Assembly: GCA_016930515.1 (NCBI GenBank) | Contig: JAFGGO010000015.1 | Location: 1 to 37,003, forward strand | Reading direction: 5' to 3' | Length of the DNA: 37,003 nucleotides | Source of the DNA: Promethearchaeota archaeon | Lineage (GTDB): Archaea > Asgardarchaeota > Lokiarchaeia > Sigyniarchaeales > SOKP01 | Shown: positions 17,458 through 26,323 of the stretch, piece after piece | How the letters are laid out: the number at the start of each line of letters is the position of its first letter | Numbering within the stretch: the stretch's first letter is position 1 | Program-made: the position numbers and the translations under genes | The notes under the pieces: generated by a model | Told to the model about the DNA's origin: nothing | The model's database searches: none | Seen by the model: only the letters and a program-made list of their open reading frames with translations

Positions 17458-19350
17458 GTGAAAATACTTATCTTAAGTCACTTTGACGCTCGAGTAGGGC
17501 CGGTACCCTTTTTATTTGCACCTAAAACTATAGATGAAAAGATCTTGGATCAAATACCAGATCTGATGAATTTATTTGATGAAAATGGATTTTTCGTGCA
17601 TATCGTTGGCGGATTTAAGAGTGCAAATCTCGTCTTTGAAATTCCCAATCCCCACTCTCGTGGAAAAGTGGAGATGCTTTTGATATCAGTGCTAATTACG
17701 GAAGGAGATCTTAATATTGAACTAGCAAAAGAGCTCTTACAACGATTCTCCGTGGAGCTAAACAATATTGATGACGCCTATCAAGCATTTTATCCACAAG
17801 CGACTAAGAATGGAACATTAGAAACAAAACATGAGGAAATAAATTCCCTTTTCAAAGCTTTTTACGATTCATTTCCAGAAGAAAGCTTTATTAAAAGAAG
17901 AAAGGACGCAAAAATATTTGTTTTTGGATTATCGAAAGCTGGTAAAACAACAATTATAAAGACGCTACAGAACTCTGAATTAAGAAATACAATCCCAACA
18001 ACGAGTATTGGTATATCGAGAATTTACCTGAATAATTTATCTATATTAGCATATGACGCCCCTGGGCAATCAAAATTCAGAAATATGTGGACGGATTACT
18101 TGAAAAAGCAAAATGGGCTAGTCTTTGTTCTCGACGCGTCTAGAAAGGAGAAATATTCAAGCGCAAGAGATATATTACACCATATAGCCGGACAAGAAGA
18201 TATGAAAGACTTGCCCTTGCTTTTGCTATATAATAAAGTGGACCTTTATAGCCCTAAGATCGAGGAAATTAACCAACTTTTAGAAATAAACAAGTTAAAT
18301 AGAACCAATCTAAAATCTTTTTTAACAACTGGATTTGATAGCTCTATGATTAATGATGCGTTTAGTTGGTTAAGCCAACAATTGTTATCTCTAGTAGAAC
18401 CAACTGAAAGTGCCGTTTTAAAGGAAAAAATTGGAGAAGGAATAATTTTTTCTATATGGGACGATACTATCGGGCTGGAAGTAATTGGTGTGTATCCAAT
18501 TAACGCTTTCAGTGATCCTGAAGTCTTGGCAATCAATTGTTTTTCAATCTCTCAGACGATTTTTGGAGGAGATAAGTTTAAGAAAATATCTGTTATCTTT
18601 CCCTTCGTTCATTTAAAAGCTAAAATCGCCATATACTTTGATTATGTAGAACACTCTACAGTTCGGGGAGGCAAGTTACCTCTTTCAATGCTAATTTCTT
18701 TTAAAGAAGAAGTTCCAAACGAATTCATCCACCAACTTGATTCCGTTGTTTTTAACGAACTTACTAAAATTAAACCACATTACTCTGAAAAAGAGAAAAT
18801 AAAAAACGATCTAAAAAATGTATTCGAAATGATATCCGAAATCCGAAAATCAGGATTATTTACGCTTGGTGGTGCGAAAAACGTGCCTTTAGATGAAAGG
18901 AGCACAAAATCTACAATTACTACTTTTCAAGAATATTTTGAAGCCTTCGGAAATAAATCAGATCTTTCCTATCTTCGGGAAATTCAACCTTCATATGAAA
19001 ACGAATCCCATTGTTCAATATGTTATGAAGAATTCAAGGAACGGCAAACCATCATTCGTACTGCATCTCATTTAATCAAAGTATGCGATACTTGTCTTCA
19101 CGAGATAACCTTAGCTGATATAAATATGATACACCAAATGTTTTTAGCATACGGGGGGTATTTTGGGATGAAAAAAACTCAAAATGGGAAAGACGAGAAT
19201 ATAATTGCGTTTTTAAGAAACGAAATTAAATCTAAAAAAAATGGGATAGATCCCATCGATAGACATGTTAAGGTTCTGCACGAATCCTTATTGTTGGGTA
19301 TTTATCCAGAGCGATTTAAGAAAGATGTATTACCTTATTTAAGAACCTGA
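17458..19350 (+). CDS. Small GTPase flanked by two longin-like domains, with a zinc-binding C-terminus
   Basis: A 630-residue multidomain protein with a GTG start. Residues 2-105 form a longin-like domain. Residues 150-312 are an Arf-like GTPase with P-loop GLSKAGKTT (157-165), IPTT (179-182), G3 DAPGQ (200-204) and NKVD (259-262). Residues 328-438 form a second domain resembling the first: both have an acidic residue and glycine near the start (FDARVG, WDDTIG) and end with RGK followed by LISxxI/F strands. Residues 518-546 carry CxxC and CxxC separated by 20 residues, a likely zinc site. The helical C-terminus is unrecognised. A longin-like partner gene follows after 13 bases. GTP and zinc binding are well supported; a scaffold or membrane-signalling role is inference. 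Confidence 0.85.
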   Translation: MKILILSHFDARVGPVPFLFAPKTIDEKILDQIPDLMNLFDENGFFVHIVGGFKSANLVFEIPNPHSRGKVEMLLISVLITEGDLNIELAKELLQRFSVELNNIDDAYQAFYPQATKNGTLETKHEEINSLFKAFYDSFPEESFIKRRKDAKIFVFGLSKAGKTTIIKTLQNSELRNTIPTTSIGISRIYLNNLSILAYDAPGQSKFRNMWTDYLKKQNGLVFVLDASRKEKYSSARDILHHIAGQEDMKDLPLLLLYNKVDLYSPKIEEINQLLEINKLNRTNLKSFLTTGFDSSMINDAFSWLSQQLLSLVEPTESAVLKEKIGEGIIFSIWDDTIGLEVIGVYPINAFSDPEVLAINCFSISQTIFGGDKFKKISVIFPFVHLKAKIAIYFDYVEHSTVRGGKLPLSMLISFKEEVPNEFIHQLDSVVFNELTKIKPHYSEKEKIKNDLKNVFEMISEIRKSGLFTLGGAKNVPLDERSTKSTITTFQEYFEAFGNKSDLSYLREIQPSYENESHCSICYEEFKERQTIIRTASHLIKVCDTCLHEITLADINMIHQMFLAYGGYFGMKKTQNGKDENIIAFLRNEIKSKKNGIDPIDRHVKVLHESLLLGIYPERFKKDVLPYLRT

Positions 19351-19363
19351 TAATTAAGAGCTG

Positions 19364-20626
19364 GTGTTCGTGTCTTTAAAAAATCAAAACGATGCTGCAA
19401 TGATTATGGAATTATTTAATGATATCATGTGTTTAAATCAAGTTTTCCTTATCAATAAAAATTCGGGGATTTGTGCCTATTTCTGGAGTAATAATAATTA
19501 TCACCAGAATTTAAAAAATCTTGATGATATTTTAAGCACAATATTTGAATTTGGAACTAGGATTAACGCACAAGCAACCATTAATAATATAAAATGCGGA
19601 AGTTATTATCATATTGCCATTGCAGATGGTCACTATTTTCGCATCGCTGTTGTACAATCGAAAAAACCTTCATTGCTGTTTCGATTTAAAATCCAAAGAC
19701 TTCTCAAATCAATTGAAGCCGAATTAAAAGGTTCAAAAAAAGAGGTTTCTCTCAACATTGAAAGTTTTAATAAAATTGAATCCATTATTCAAGACGAGCT
19801 CTATTTATCATTACTTCTTGCTTACAAAATCAACTACGATTATGAAAACTCGGATAAACTCCTCGAACATGATACTACTGATGTGCTCAAGATCGCGAAT
19901 ATTCTTATCCAAGAATATAAATCCCCCTTTTTTTTCATCCCAATTCTTGTACGAGAAATCTCTGAAAAGATGGATATAACATTCGAACAGATTCTCCATT
20001 CAGTTGTAGATCTTCAAAAGTTGAATATTATCGAACCTATCAAAATCCAGCAAACTTATGTTTCTCCATCAAAAAAACAATTTGAACTCATTGAGCGATC
20101 AGCCGATTATATTAATCCCAAAAAACTTGTAGCTTTTATTGAAACTCGAACTCCGATTGAAAGAGAAATTTTTTTTTTCACTCTTGTTCGAAGAAAAAAA
20201 ATCGTTTCTCCTCCAATTAAAGTAGAGGATGTAGCAATTAGAATAGAAAGCGTGAAATCTGCAAGAAAAAATCTTGAAGATTTAAAAAAAAAGGTAAAAT
20301 CAGCACTAAAAAAGAAAGATTTTGAAATTATAAAAATCTTATATAGAGAAGCGATCAGAATAGCGTGTTATTGGAATTTAGCAGAAAATCTCAAGTTTTT
20401 TATAAATGTACGACGATTGGTAAAGATAGAAGAGAATAAAAAAAAATTAGAACAATTTAAAGCAAGAGCTGAAAATGCCCAGAATGCTGGTCACGCAAAT
20501 CAAGCGTCTCATTATTTTTCCTTGGCAAGTGAAGTAGCATATTTACTTTATCATTTAGGTGATATAGAAATATATGACGATTTATGCGTTCTTGCAAAGC
20601 AAAAAAACCAGATTATAAAATTATGA
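19364..20626 (+). CDS. Longin-like/helical protein, operon partner of the GTPase
   Basis: A 420-residue protein starting with GTG 13 bases after the upstream GTPase gene; GTG at 19370 is an alternative. Residues 25-125 show a longin- or roadblock-type pattern: a strand pair around VFLINKNSGICAYFW, a helix, two more strands (YYHIAIADGHYFRIAVV) and a long helix. Residues 150-270 are helical and may include a winged helix (ISEKMDITFEQILHSVVDLQKLN). Residues 285-420 are lysine-rich helices with a TPR-like or coiled-coil character. No enzymatic motif is visible. The close spacing suggests co-translation and a physical complex with the GTPase; longin and roadblock domains often regulate such GTPases. 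Specific function unknown. Confidence 0.75.
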   Translation: MFVSLKNQNDAAMIMELFNDIMCLNQVFLINKNSGICAYFWSNNNYHQNLKNLDDILSTIFEFGTRINAQATINNIKCGSYYHIAIADGHYFRIAVVQSKKPSLLFRFKIQRLLKSIEAELKGSKKEVSLNIESFNKIESIIQDELYLSLLLAYKINYDYENSDKLLEHDTTDVLKIANILIQEYKSPFFFIPILVREISEKMDITFEQILHSVVDLQKLNIIEPIKIQQTYVSPSKKQFELIERSADYINPKKLVAFIETRTPIEREIFFFTLVRRKKIVSPPIKVEDVAIRIESVKSARKNLEDLKKKVKSALKKKDFEIIKILYREAIRIACYWNLAENLKFFINVRRLVKIEENKKKLEQFKARAENAQNAGHANQASHYFSLASEVAYLLYHLGDIEIYDDLCVLAKQKNQIIKL

Positions 20627-20689
20627 TTCTATCTTTAATAGAAAAACTCTAAATCTAGTGTTCATTTTTAACCTATAGATATCTGTGCT

Positions 20690-20694
20690 AGGTG
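20690..20694 (+). promoter_or_regulatory. Shine-Dalgarno that fixes the aIF5B start
   Basis: AGGTG lies six bases before the ATG at 20701. An in-frame GTG at 20692 overlaps this site, so the ATG is the better start. Confidence 0.6.
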
Positions 20695-20700
20695 CAAAAG

Positions 20701-22506
20701 ATGGGAGAAAACACGAATAAAACAATTAGGGCGCCGATAGCCTGTATTTTAGGGCACATCGATCATGGTAAGACATCGCTTTTAGATTATATTAGAGGAA
20801 CAATCGTTCAACAACGAGAAGCTGCGGGTATAACGCAACATATTGGGGCCTCTTATTTCCCATTGGACGAAATTAAGAATTTTCTTTCAAAATCAAGACC
20901 AGAATTCGCTCAAAAAGACTTTAGACTCCCTGGAATCCTCATTGTCGATACACCTGGTCATGCGGCCTTTATGAACTTGAGAAAACGAGGTGGTGCCGTG
21001 GCAGATATTGCGATCTTGGTGGTCGACGTAACAGCTGGTACGATGCCGATAACATGGGAATCTGTGAGAATCCTTCGTGAGCGTAAAACTCCGTTTATCA
21101 TCGCTGCAAACAAGATAGATCGCATTTCTGGATGGAAACCCACCAAGGACGCCGATTTCTTAGATACATATAACAAGCAGAAATCTCATGTCAAAGAATT
21201 CTTGGACGAGAAGATCTTTTCAATTATCGGAAATTTTCTCGAGGAGGGTTTCAAGGATTGCGATGTTTATTATAAGATCAAGGATTTCACGCAAAAGCTC
21301 GCTATAGTACCTACAAGCGCAAAGACTGGTGAAGGAATATCAACTCTGTTAATGATTCTTATGGGATTAGTACAACAATACTTAACGAATAACTTGAAAT
21401 TTTCCGAAGGTCCTGCCAAGGGAGTAGTTTTAGAAGTCAAAAAAGAAAAAGGCCAAGGAAAGACGATGGATGTTCTTATTTATGACGGAGTGATTAATAA
21501 GGGCGATGATTTCATCGTAGGTGGATTGGATGGCCCCATCAAATCAAAAGTCAGGGCTTTACTCACACCAAAACCACTAGATGAAATTCGAGATCCAAGA
21601 CAAAAATTTGACACCGTTGATTTTGTGAGTGCTGCCGCCGGCATTAAGATTTTAGCGCCGAATATAGACGATGTTGTTGCAGGGTCTCCATTTAAAATAG
21701 TTGGAGATCCTTCTGACGAGGAGCGCGTGTATCAAGAAATCGAAGAGGAAGTTGATGCTATCAGGATAAAGACGGATAAAGCAGGAGTTGTGTTGAAAGC
21801 CGATACGCTTGGTTCTCTTGAAGCGCTCGAAAACCATTTCTCGAAAGAAGGCGTTAAGATTAGTATCGCTGATGTAGGACCTATTAAAAAAGAAGATATA
21901 ATCAATGCTGGTATTGTTCGTGGCTTCGATCAATACTCTGCAGTAGTATTAGGTTTTAACGTTCCCATATTACCTGAAGCCGAAGAACAGGCCTACAAGG
22001 ATAATATTAGGATCTTCACAAACGATGTGATTTATCGCTTGCTCGAAGATTATATCGAGTATTCAGAAACTAGAAAAGCCGAGGACACCGCAAAAAAGTT
22101 AAACGAGCTCATCTTACCAGCTAAACTGAAGATGCTTCCCGATTATGTGTTTCGAAACTCAAATCCCGCAGTTTTTGGTGTTTCCGTGGAGGTTGGTACT
22201 TTGAAACCCAAAGTTCTTCTCATTACAGATAAAGGAAAAAAAGCAGGGAGGGTTCACCAAGTACAGGACAAGGGTCAGTCGCTTGAAAAAGCAGAAAAGG
22301 GTTCTGAAGTCGCAATATCCGTAAAAGGTATAGAAATTGGACGAGACATAGAAAGAGACGAGACATTATTCGTTAGTCTTCCTGAATCTCATGTAAGACA
22401 ATTAATGGCGCGTTTTTTGAACGATATGACTTCAGATCAAAAAGAAGCACTCCGCGAGTATATAAAAATGATGCGAACTCACTCACATCCTTGGTGGGGA
22501 ATGTAA
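20701..22506 (+). CDS. infB: Translation initiation factor aIF5B
   Basis: aIF5B is the universal GTPase that promotes joining of the ribosomal subunits. It shows the P-loop GHIDHGKT, the family switch region AAGITQHIGASYFP, DTPGHAAF and NKID (in IIAANKIDRI), followed by domains II to IV with the EVKKEKGQGKTMDVLIYDG barrel. The archaeal/eukaryotic form has no long N-terminal extension, as here. The common GHVDHGKT is GHIDHGKT. In many archaea infB lies with L7Ae, S28e, L24e and ndk; here it follows the GTPase/longin pair by 74 bases, and the L7Ae-S28e pair is 9.5 kb away. Confidence 0.96.
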   Translation: MGENTNKTIRAPIACILGHIDHGKTSLLDYIRGTIVQQREAAGITQHIGASYFPLDEIKNFLSKSRPEFAQKDFRLPGILIVDTPGHAAFMNLRKRGGAVADIAILVVDVTAGTMPITWESVRILRERKTPFIIAANKIDRISGWKPTKDADFLDTYNKQKSHVKEFLDEKIFSIIGNFLEEGFKDCDVYYKIKDFTQKLAIVPTSAKTGEGISTLLMILMGLVQQYLTNNLKFSEGPAKGVVLEVKKEKGQGKTMDVLIYDGVINKGDDFIVGGLDGPIKSKVRALLTPKPLDEIRDPRQKFDTVDFVSAAAGIKILAPNIDDVVAGSPFKIVGDPSDEERVYQEIEEEVDAIRIKTDKAGVVLKADTLGSLEALENHFSKEGVKISIADVGPIKKEDIINAGIVRGFDQYSAVVLGFNVPILPEAEEQAYKDNIRIFTNDVIYRLLEDYIEYSETRKAEDTAKKLNELILPAKLKMLPDYVFRNSNPAVFGVSVEVGTLKPKVLLITDKGKKAGRVHQVQDKGQSLEKAEKGSEVAISVKGIEIGRDIERDETLFVSLPESHVRQLMARFLNDMTSDQKEALREYIKMMRTHSHPWWGM

Positions 22507-22519
22507 AAACGAATAAATT

Positions 22520-24631
22520 TTAATCCGATACTTTTATTGCTTCTGTTAATCGAATATCTCTCGACGAGCTGCCAAGGAGGATCTTGAACTCACCTGGTTC
22601 TACCTTCCAAGATTTCGAATTTTCGTCGTAAAATGATAGATCTGCAGGATGTAATTCAAAAGTTATCTTTTTATATTCGCTTGGTTCTAACATTATTTTT
22701 TGAAAACCCTTGAGTTCTTTAATTGGTCTTTGAACGCTCGATTCAACATCTTGCACATAGAGCTGAACAACTTCGGCTCCTCGACGATTACCTGTGTTGC
22801 AAAGGTCTAATGAAATCGAAAATGCATCCTTTTGATTGATTACTTCTCTTGAAATTGATAAATTTGAATATTCAAAGGTGGTATACGATAAACCATGACC
22901 GAAACAGAATAAGGGCTCTATGTTGTTTATATCAAAATGGCGATAACCCACAAAGATACCTTCCTCATATAGGACATCGTCGTAAGCATATTTAATTCGA
23001 AATTCATCTTTTTTTATACTGAGGTCCCCTTCCTTCAATTTATTCCAATCTTTTATACCTGGATACGATAATAAAGAGGCATGTGCAGGAGAATCTGAAA
23101 GTTTTCGTGGAAATGTTATTGGCAACTTTCCAGATGGGCTCACATCTCCAAAAATGATGTCAGCCAAGGCCATTCCTCCCTCCATCCCTGCATACCACGC
23201 TTGAATTACGGCGGGAACCTCATTTATCCAATTATCCATTGCTACGGGGGATCCACTAATCAGAATAACGATTGCATTAGGATTCTTCTTAACCGTTTCT
23301 TTTATAAGTTGTTCTTGTTCCAAAGGAAGTTCCAAATAAAGTCTGTCTTTGTTTTCATAATCGTTAAATTTTTTGTGATTTAGTCCAACGCAAATCACAG
23401 ATACATCGCTTTTTTCTACTGAAGAAATAATTTTAATTTTACCCTTGCATTTTAACTTGAGTCCTTTGTAGGGTGTTATTTCGTATAACGCGTTCACGGA
23501 AGAGCTTCCTCCTCCCGAGGCCATCTTCTTTTTCGCATTTGGTCCTAAAATTGAAATTTTTTTAATTTCGTTTATATTTAAAGGAAGCAAATCACATTCG
23601 TTTTTGAGGAGGACCATTCCCTCTTGAGCGATTTTTCTCGCAAGTATTTGGTGCTCGGGAGCATTTCGATATTTTTCAAAATCAATATTCCGTTCCTCTA
23701 AAAAACCTACCAAGAACATAACGCGAAGTAATCTCATAAGATTGTTATCTATATGGCGTTCTTCAAGAAAACCCATATCAAGGGCGCGTTTTAGCTTTTT
23801 TGGATGATAACAAAAAGCTTGATTTTTAGGGATCATTTTTACATTTCCAGGCATTTCTAGACTCAATCCTGCTTTAATGCATTTAACAGTGTTCGTGAAA
23901 CGGGTTGCGAACCAATCCGACATGACAAAACCACGGAAATCCCATTCTTTTACGAGCTTATCTACGAGTAAATCGTGGTTTTCACAACCATATTCTTCGT
24001 TTATCCTGTTATAGCAAGCCATAACGCTCCAGACATTGGCTTCTTTCACTGTTGCTTCAAAAGCAGGTAAATAAATCTCTCTAAGAGCTCTTTCGCTTAT
24101 CTTTGAGTTAACTTTAAATCTATTAAATTCTTGATTATTTGCAGCGTAATGCTTTGCACAAGCAGCTATTCCTTGACTTTGAATTCCTTTTACCACCTTT
24201 ACTGCCAAGATTTTATTTAGAAATGGATCTTCCGTCTGATATTCGAAGTTCCTACCACATAAAGGTGTTCTTTGAATGTTTATTCCTGGAGCTAAGACGA
24301 TTGAACGCCCAATAGATTTGGCTTCTTTGGCTAGCGCAACTCCAAACTGTTCAGAAAGGTGAGTGTTCCATGTAGCAGTCCTGCAAGTCGCAACGGGAAA
24401 ATACGACATCTTTCCTGCAAAACGTACGGCAAAACCTCCGATTCCGTGTGGACCGTCCGTCATTTTTAAAGATGGGATTCCTAGTCTTTTTATCGATTTT
24501 GTCCAAAATAACTTTTTTCCCGATAATAGCGACAATTTTTCTTCGAGCGTTAAGCGAGATAACAGATCTTTAACTCTAAATTCGATTTCCAAATTCTCGT
24601 CTTGATAAGCCAATTTTTCATTTCTTTCCAT
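22520..24631 (-). CDS. Glycoside hydrolase family 3 (beta-glucosidase-like)
   Basis: A 703-residue GH3 enzyme that would release terminal beta-linked sugars. The TIM-barrel domain has MTDGPHG (58-64), the substrate-binding KHYAANNQE (160-168) and the signature ending FRGFVMSDW with the nucleophile D239. The alpha/beta sandwich domain contains ILGPNAKKKMASGGGSSS, and the fibronectin III-like end has GAEVVQLYVQD and LKGFQKI. There is no PA14 insertion. No signal peptide or membrane anchor is present, so it probably acts in the cytosol on imported or internal glycosides. It is convergent with aIF5B, only 13 bases apart, and has no transporter or sugar regulator beside it apart from the divergent winged-helix gene. 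Substrate is not predictable. Confidence 0.95.
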   Translation of the reverse strand: MERNEKLAYQDENLEIEFRVKDLLSRLTLEEKLSLLSGKKLFWTKSIKRLGIPSLKMTDGPHGIGGFAVRFAGKMSYFPVATCRTATWNTHLSEQFGVALAKEAKSIGRSIVLAPGINIQRTPLCGRNFEYQTEDPFLNKILAVKVVKGIQSQGIAACAKHYAANNQEFNRFKVNSKISERALREIYLPAFEATVKEANVWSVMACYNRINEEYGCENHDLLVDKLVKEWDFRGFVMSDWFATRFTNTVKCIKAGLSLEMPGNVKMIPKNQAFCYHPKKLKRALDMGFLEERHIDNNLMRLLRVMFLVGFLEERNIDFEKYRNAPEHQILARKIAQEGMVLLKNECDLLPLNINEIKKISILGPNAKKKMASGGGSSSVNALYEITPYKGLKLKCKGKIKIISSVEKSDVSVICVGLNHKKFNDYENKDRLYLELPLEQEQLIKETVKKNPNAIVILISGSPVAMDNWINEVPAVIQAWYAGMEGGMALADIIFGDVSPSGKLPITFPRKLSDSPAHASLLSYPGIKDWNKLKEGDLSIKKDEFRIKYAYDDVLYEEGIFVGYRHFDINNIEPLFCFGHGLSYTTFEYSNLSISREVINQKDAFSISLDLCNTGNRRGAEVVQLYVQDVESSVQRPIKELKGFQKIMLEPSEYKKITFELHPADLSFYDENSKSWKVEPGEFKILLGSSSRDIRLTEAIKVSD

Positions 24632-24812
24632 ATTAATAATAATTTCACACTCAAGATATTTTTATTTTCAATTTGATGATTTATCACAATTAAAGAACAC
24701 AAAAAATCCAATATAATCGCTATCTTTGAATTTTTTACATGATTCTTAATCAAAGGACATTTAAAACGCCCTTCATTTTTAATAATTAAAGCGGTTTAGG
24801 TCACAAATAAGT

Positions 24813-24830
24813 AATAATATGTATAATATT
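24813..24830. promoter_or_regulatory. AT-rich inverted repeat upstream of the winged-helix gene
   Basis: AATAATAT and ATAATATT form arms matching at seven of eight positions around a GT spacer, about 40 bases upstream of the ATG at 24870. It overlaps the likely TATA region and could be an operator for the wHTH protein. In this base composition chance is a real alternative. Confidence 0.25.
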
Positions 24831-24869
24831 ATATCATAAGATAAAAATTAAATGTCGTAGTTTGAATAT

Positions 24870-26210
24870 ATGACAAGAAAAGTTGATTACAAACAAAAAA
24901 TCTATCAATGCATTCTCAATAATGGTTATGGATTGACGGTAACAGATATAGCTAACGAAATTAACTTTAGTAGGAATACTGTTTATAAGTACTTGGAGAT
25001 CCTCGAAAACGAAGAGCTCATTTATAAAAAAAAGATAGGAATGTATACGCTATACTTTTCTCAAGAAGAAAACATCTTAAACAAGGACTTGATAATCTCC
25101 TTTTTAAAAGGGCTCCTACTCAATTTGAAAAGCGCTTTTCCCGATAAAGGTGCAATGTTTCAAGAATTTGGGAGAAACATGGCAAAAACAATGAATATCA
25201 GCTTTTCTGAAAATGATTTAAAGTATTTCAAAAAGCTCATGTACGAATCCGATGAGAAAATCTTGGAATCTATTGGCAACTATCTTCCGTACTTTAACCT
25301 CATTCACGATAGCGTCGCCGTTTCAGAAATTACAATCGATAAAAAGAATAAAAAAGCCTCGATAACTTTCGTCAATTCAGACATGTTAGATCTTACGGAC
25401 GATTACATCTATTATTTTTACCTCATCGTGGGTTTGATGGAAGAGACATTGTCTGAACATATTGGAAGGGATATTAAATTCGATGTGCTTGAATACGAGA
25501 CCTTTGATGTAAAAAAAAATAGTTTCGTCAAGATTTCTGTAGGCATCCAAGTTATGCTTCCTGACATCGAGATGAAAGAATACGATGAAATTATTCCTAA
25601 AAATAGCGAAATCCCAGATATTGAAAATTTGAAAATGATACTTAATCCTCAAACTCTCTCATATATAGTTCACGCGTGCGTTCTCGGTCAAAATCTGCTA
25701 ATTATTAGCGAAAATGATGAAGTTAAAGCACTACTCATTAATTTTGTAAGGACAATATATAGCGAACTCTTTGATATCAACTTTTCCGTTGAAAATAATG
25801 GATTTTATCAGAAAAACAAGACACTTTATAAGGATTACATCGTAATAGGGGGATTAGAAATAATTTACGACAAAAAAAACTTACTTAATAAACGAAAAAT
25901 TAAAATTGAAAGCGTTATAGTCCAGCAGTTTTTCAACGAGCCCTCCCCTGATAAAAGCTTTTTCTCTCTTAGGCGAGAAATGCAAAAGGCTTACATGCTT
26001 TCTAAGGAATTATCGGATATCATTTCTGATTTTTTTAAGCAAAACAAGGAATCCAAGGAAATAGATTCGAAAATGATAACGGATGCCTTGGAGAAAAAAT
26101 ATAACACGAGTTTAACCACATCTTATTTAACTTTTTTAGTCGATATCATGGAAAATTATTTTGGTGTGAGTGTTCCAAAAGTCTGGAAGTTTTTCTTGTT
26201 CCAACTTTAA
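24870..26210 (+). CDS. Winged-helix protein with a V4R/TRAPP-like central domain
   Basis: A 446-residue, three-part protein. Residues 5-62 form a winged helix: GLTVTDIANEINFSRNTVYKYLEILENE is followed by the wing. Residues 85-230 show the helix and strand pattern of V4R/HNOB-type domains, whose fold is shared with TRAPP Bet3: a four-helix start with EFGRNMAKTM, then ITIDKKNKKASITFV, then a helix YYFYLIVGLMEETLSEHIGR leading to the final strands. No heme histidine or clear zinc cysteines are seen. Residues 262-446 form an unrecognised alpha/beta domain beginning LSYIVHACVLGQNLLIIS. It is divergent from the GH3 gene and could regulate it. DNA binding is well supported; the ligand and the third domain are unknown. 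Confidence 0.7.
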   Translation: MTRKVDYKQKIYQCILNNGYGLTVTDIANEINFSRNTVYKYLEILENEELIYKKKIGMYTLYFSQEENILNKDLIISFLKGLLLNLKSAFPDKGAMFQEFGRNMAKTMNISFSENDLKYFKKLMYESDEKILESIGNYLPYFNLIHDSVAVSEITIDKKNKKASITFVNSDMLDLTDDYIYYFYLIVGLMEETLSEHIGRDIKFDVLEYETFDVKKNSFVKISVGIQVMLPDIEMKEYDEIIPKNSEIPDIENLKMILNPQTLSYIVHACVLGQNLLIISENDEVKALLINFVRTIYSELFDINFSVENNGFYQKNKTLYKDYIVIGGLEIIYDKKNLLNKRKIKIESVIVQQFFNEPSPDKSFFSLRREMQKAYMLSKELSDIISDFFKQNKESKEIDSKMITDALEKKYNTSLTTSYLTFLVDIMENYFGVSVPKVWKFFLFQL

Positions 26211-26323
26211 CCTTGTTTTCGAATCGGTTGCAACGATTACTATCATTATGAAAGATAATTATTTAGGTTTCAATTCATTATAGGCAATATGTACAATTAC
26301 TAAAGTTTTAAGTTTGAACCAAA

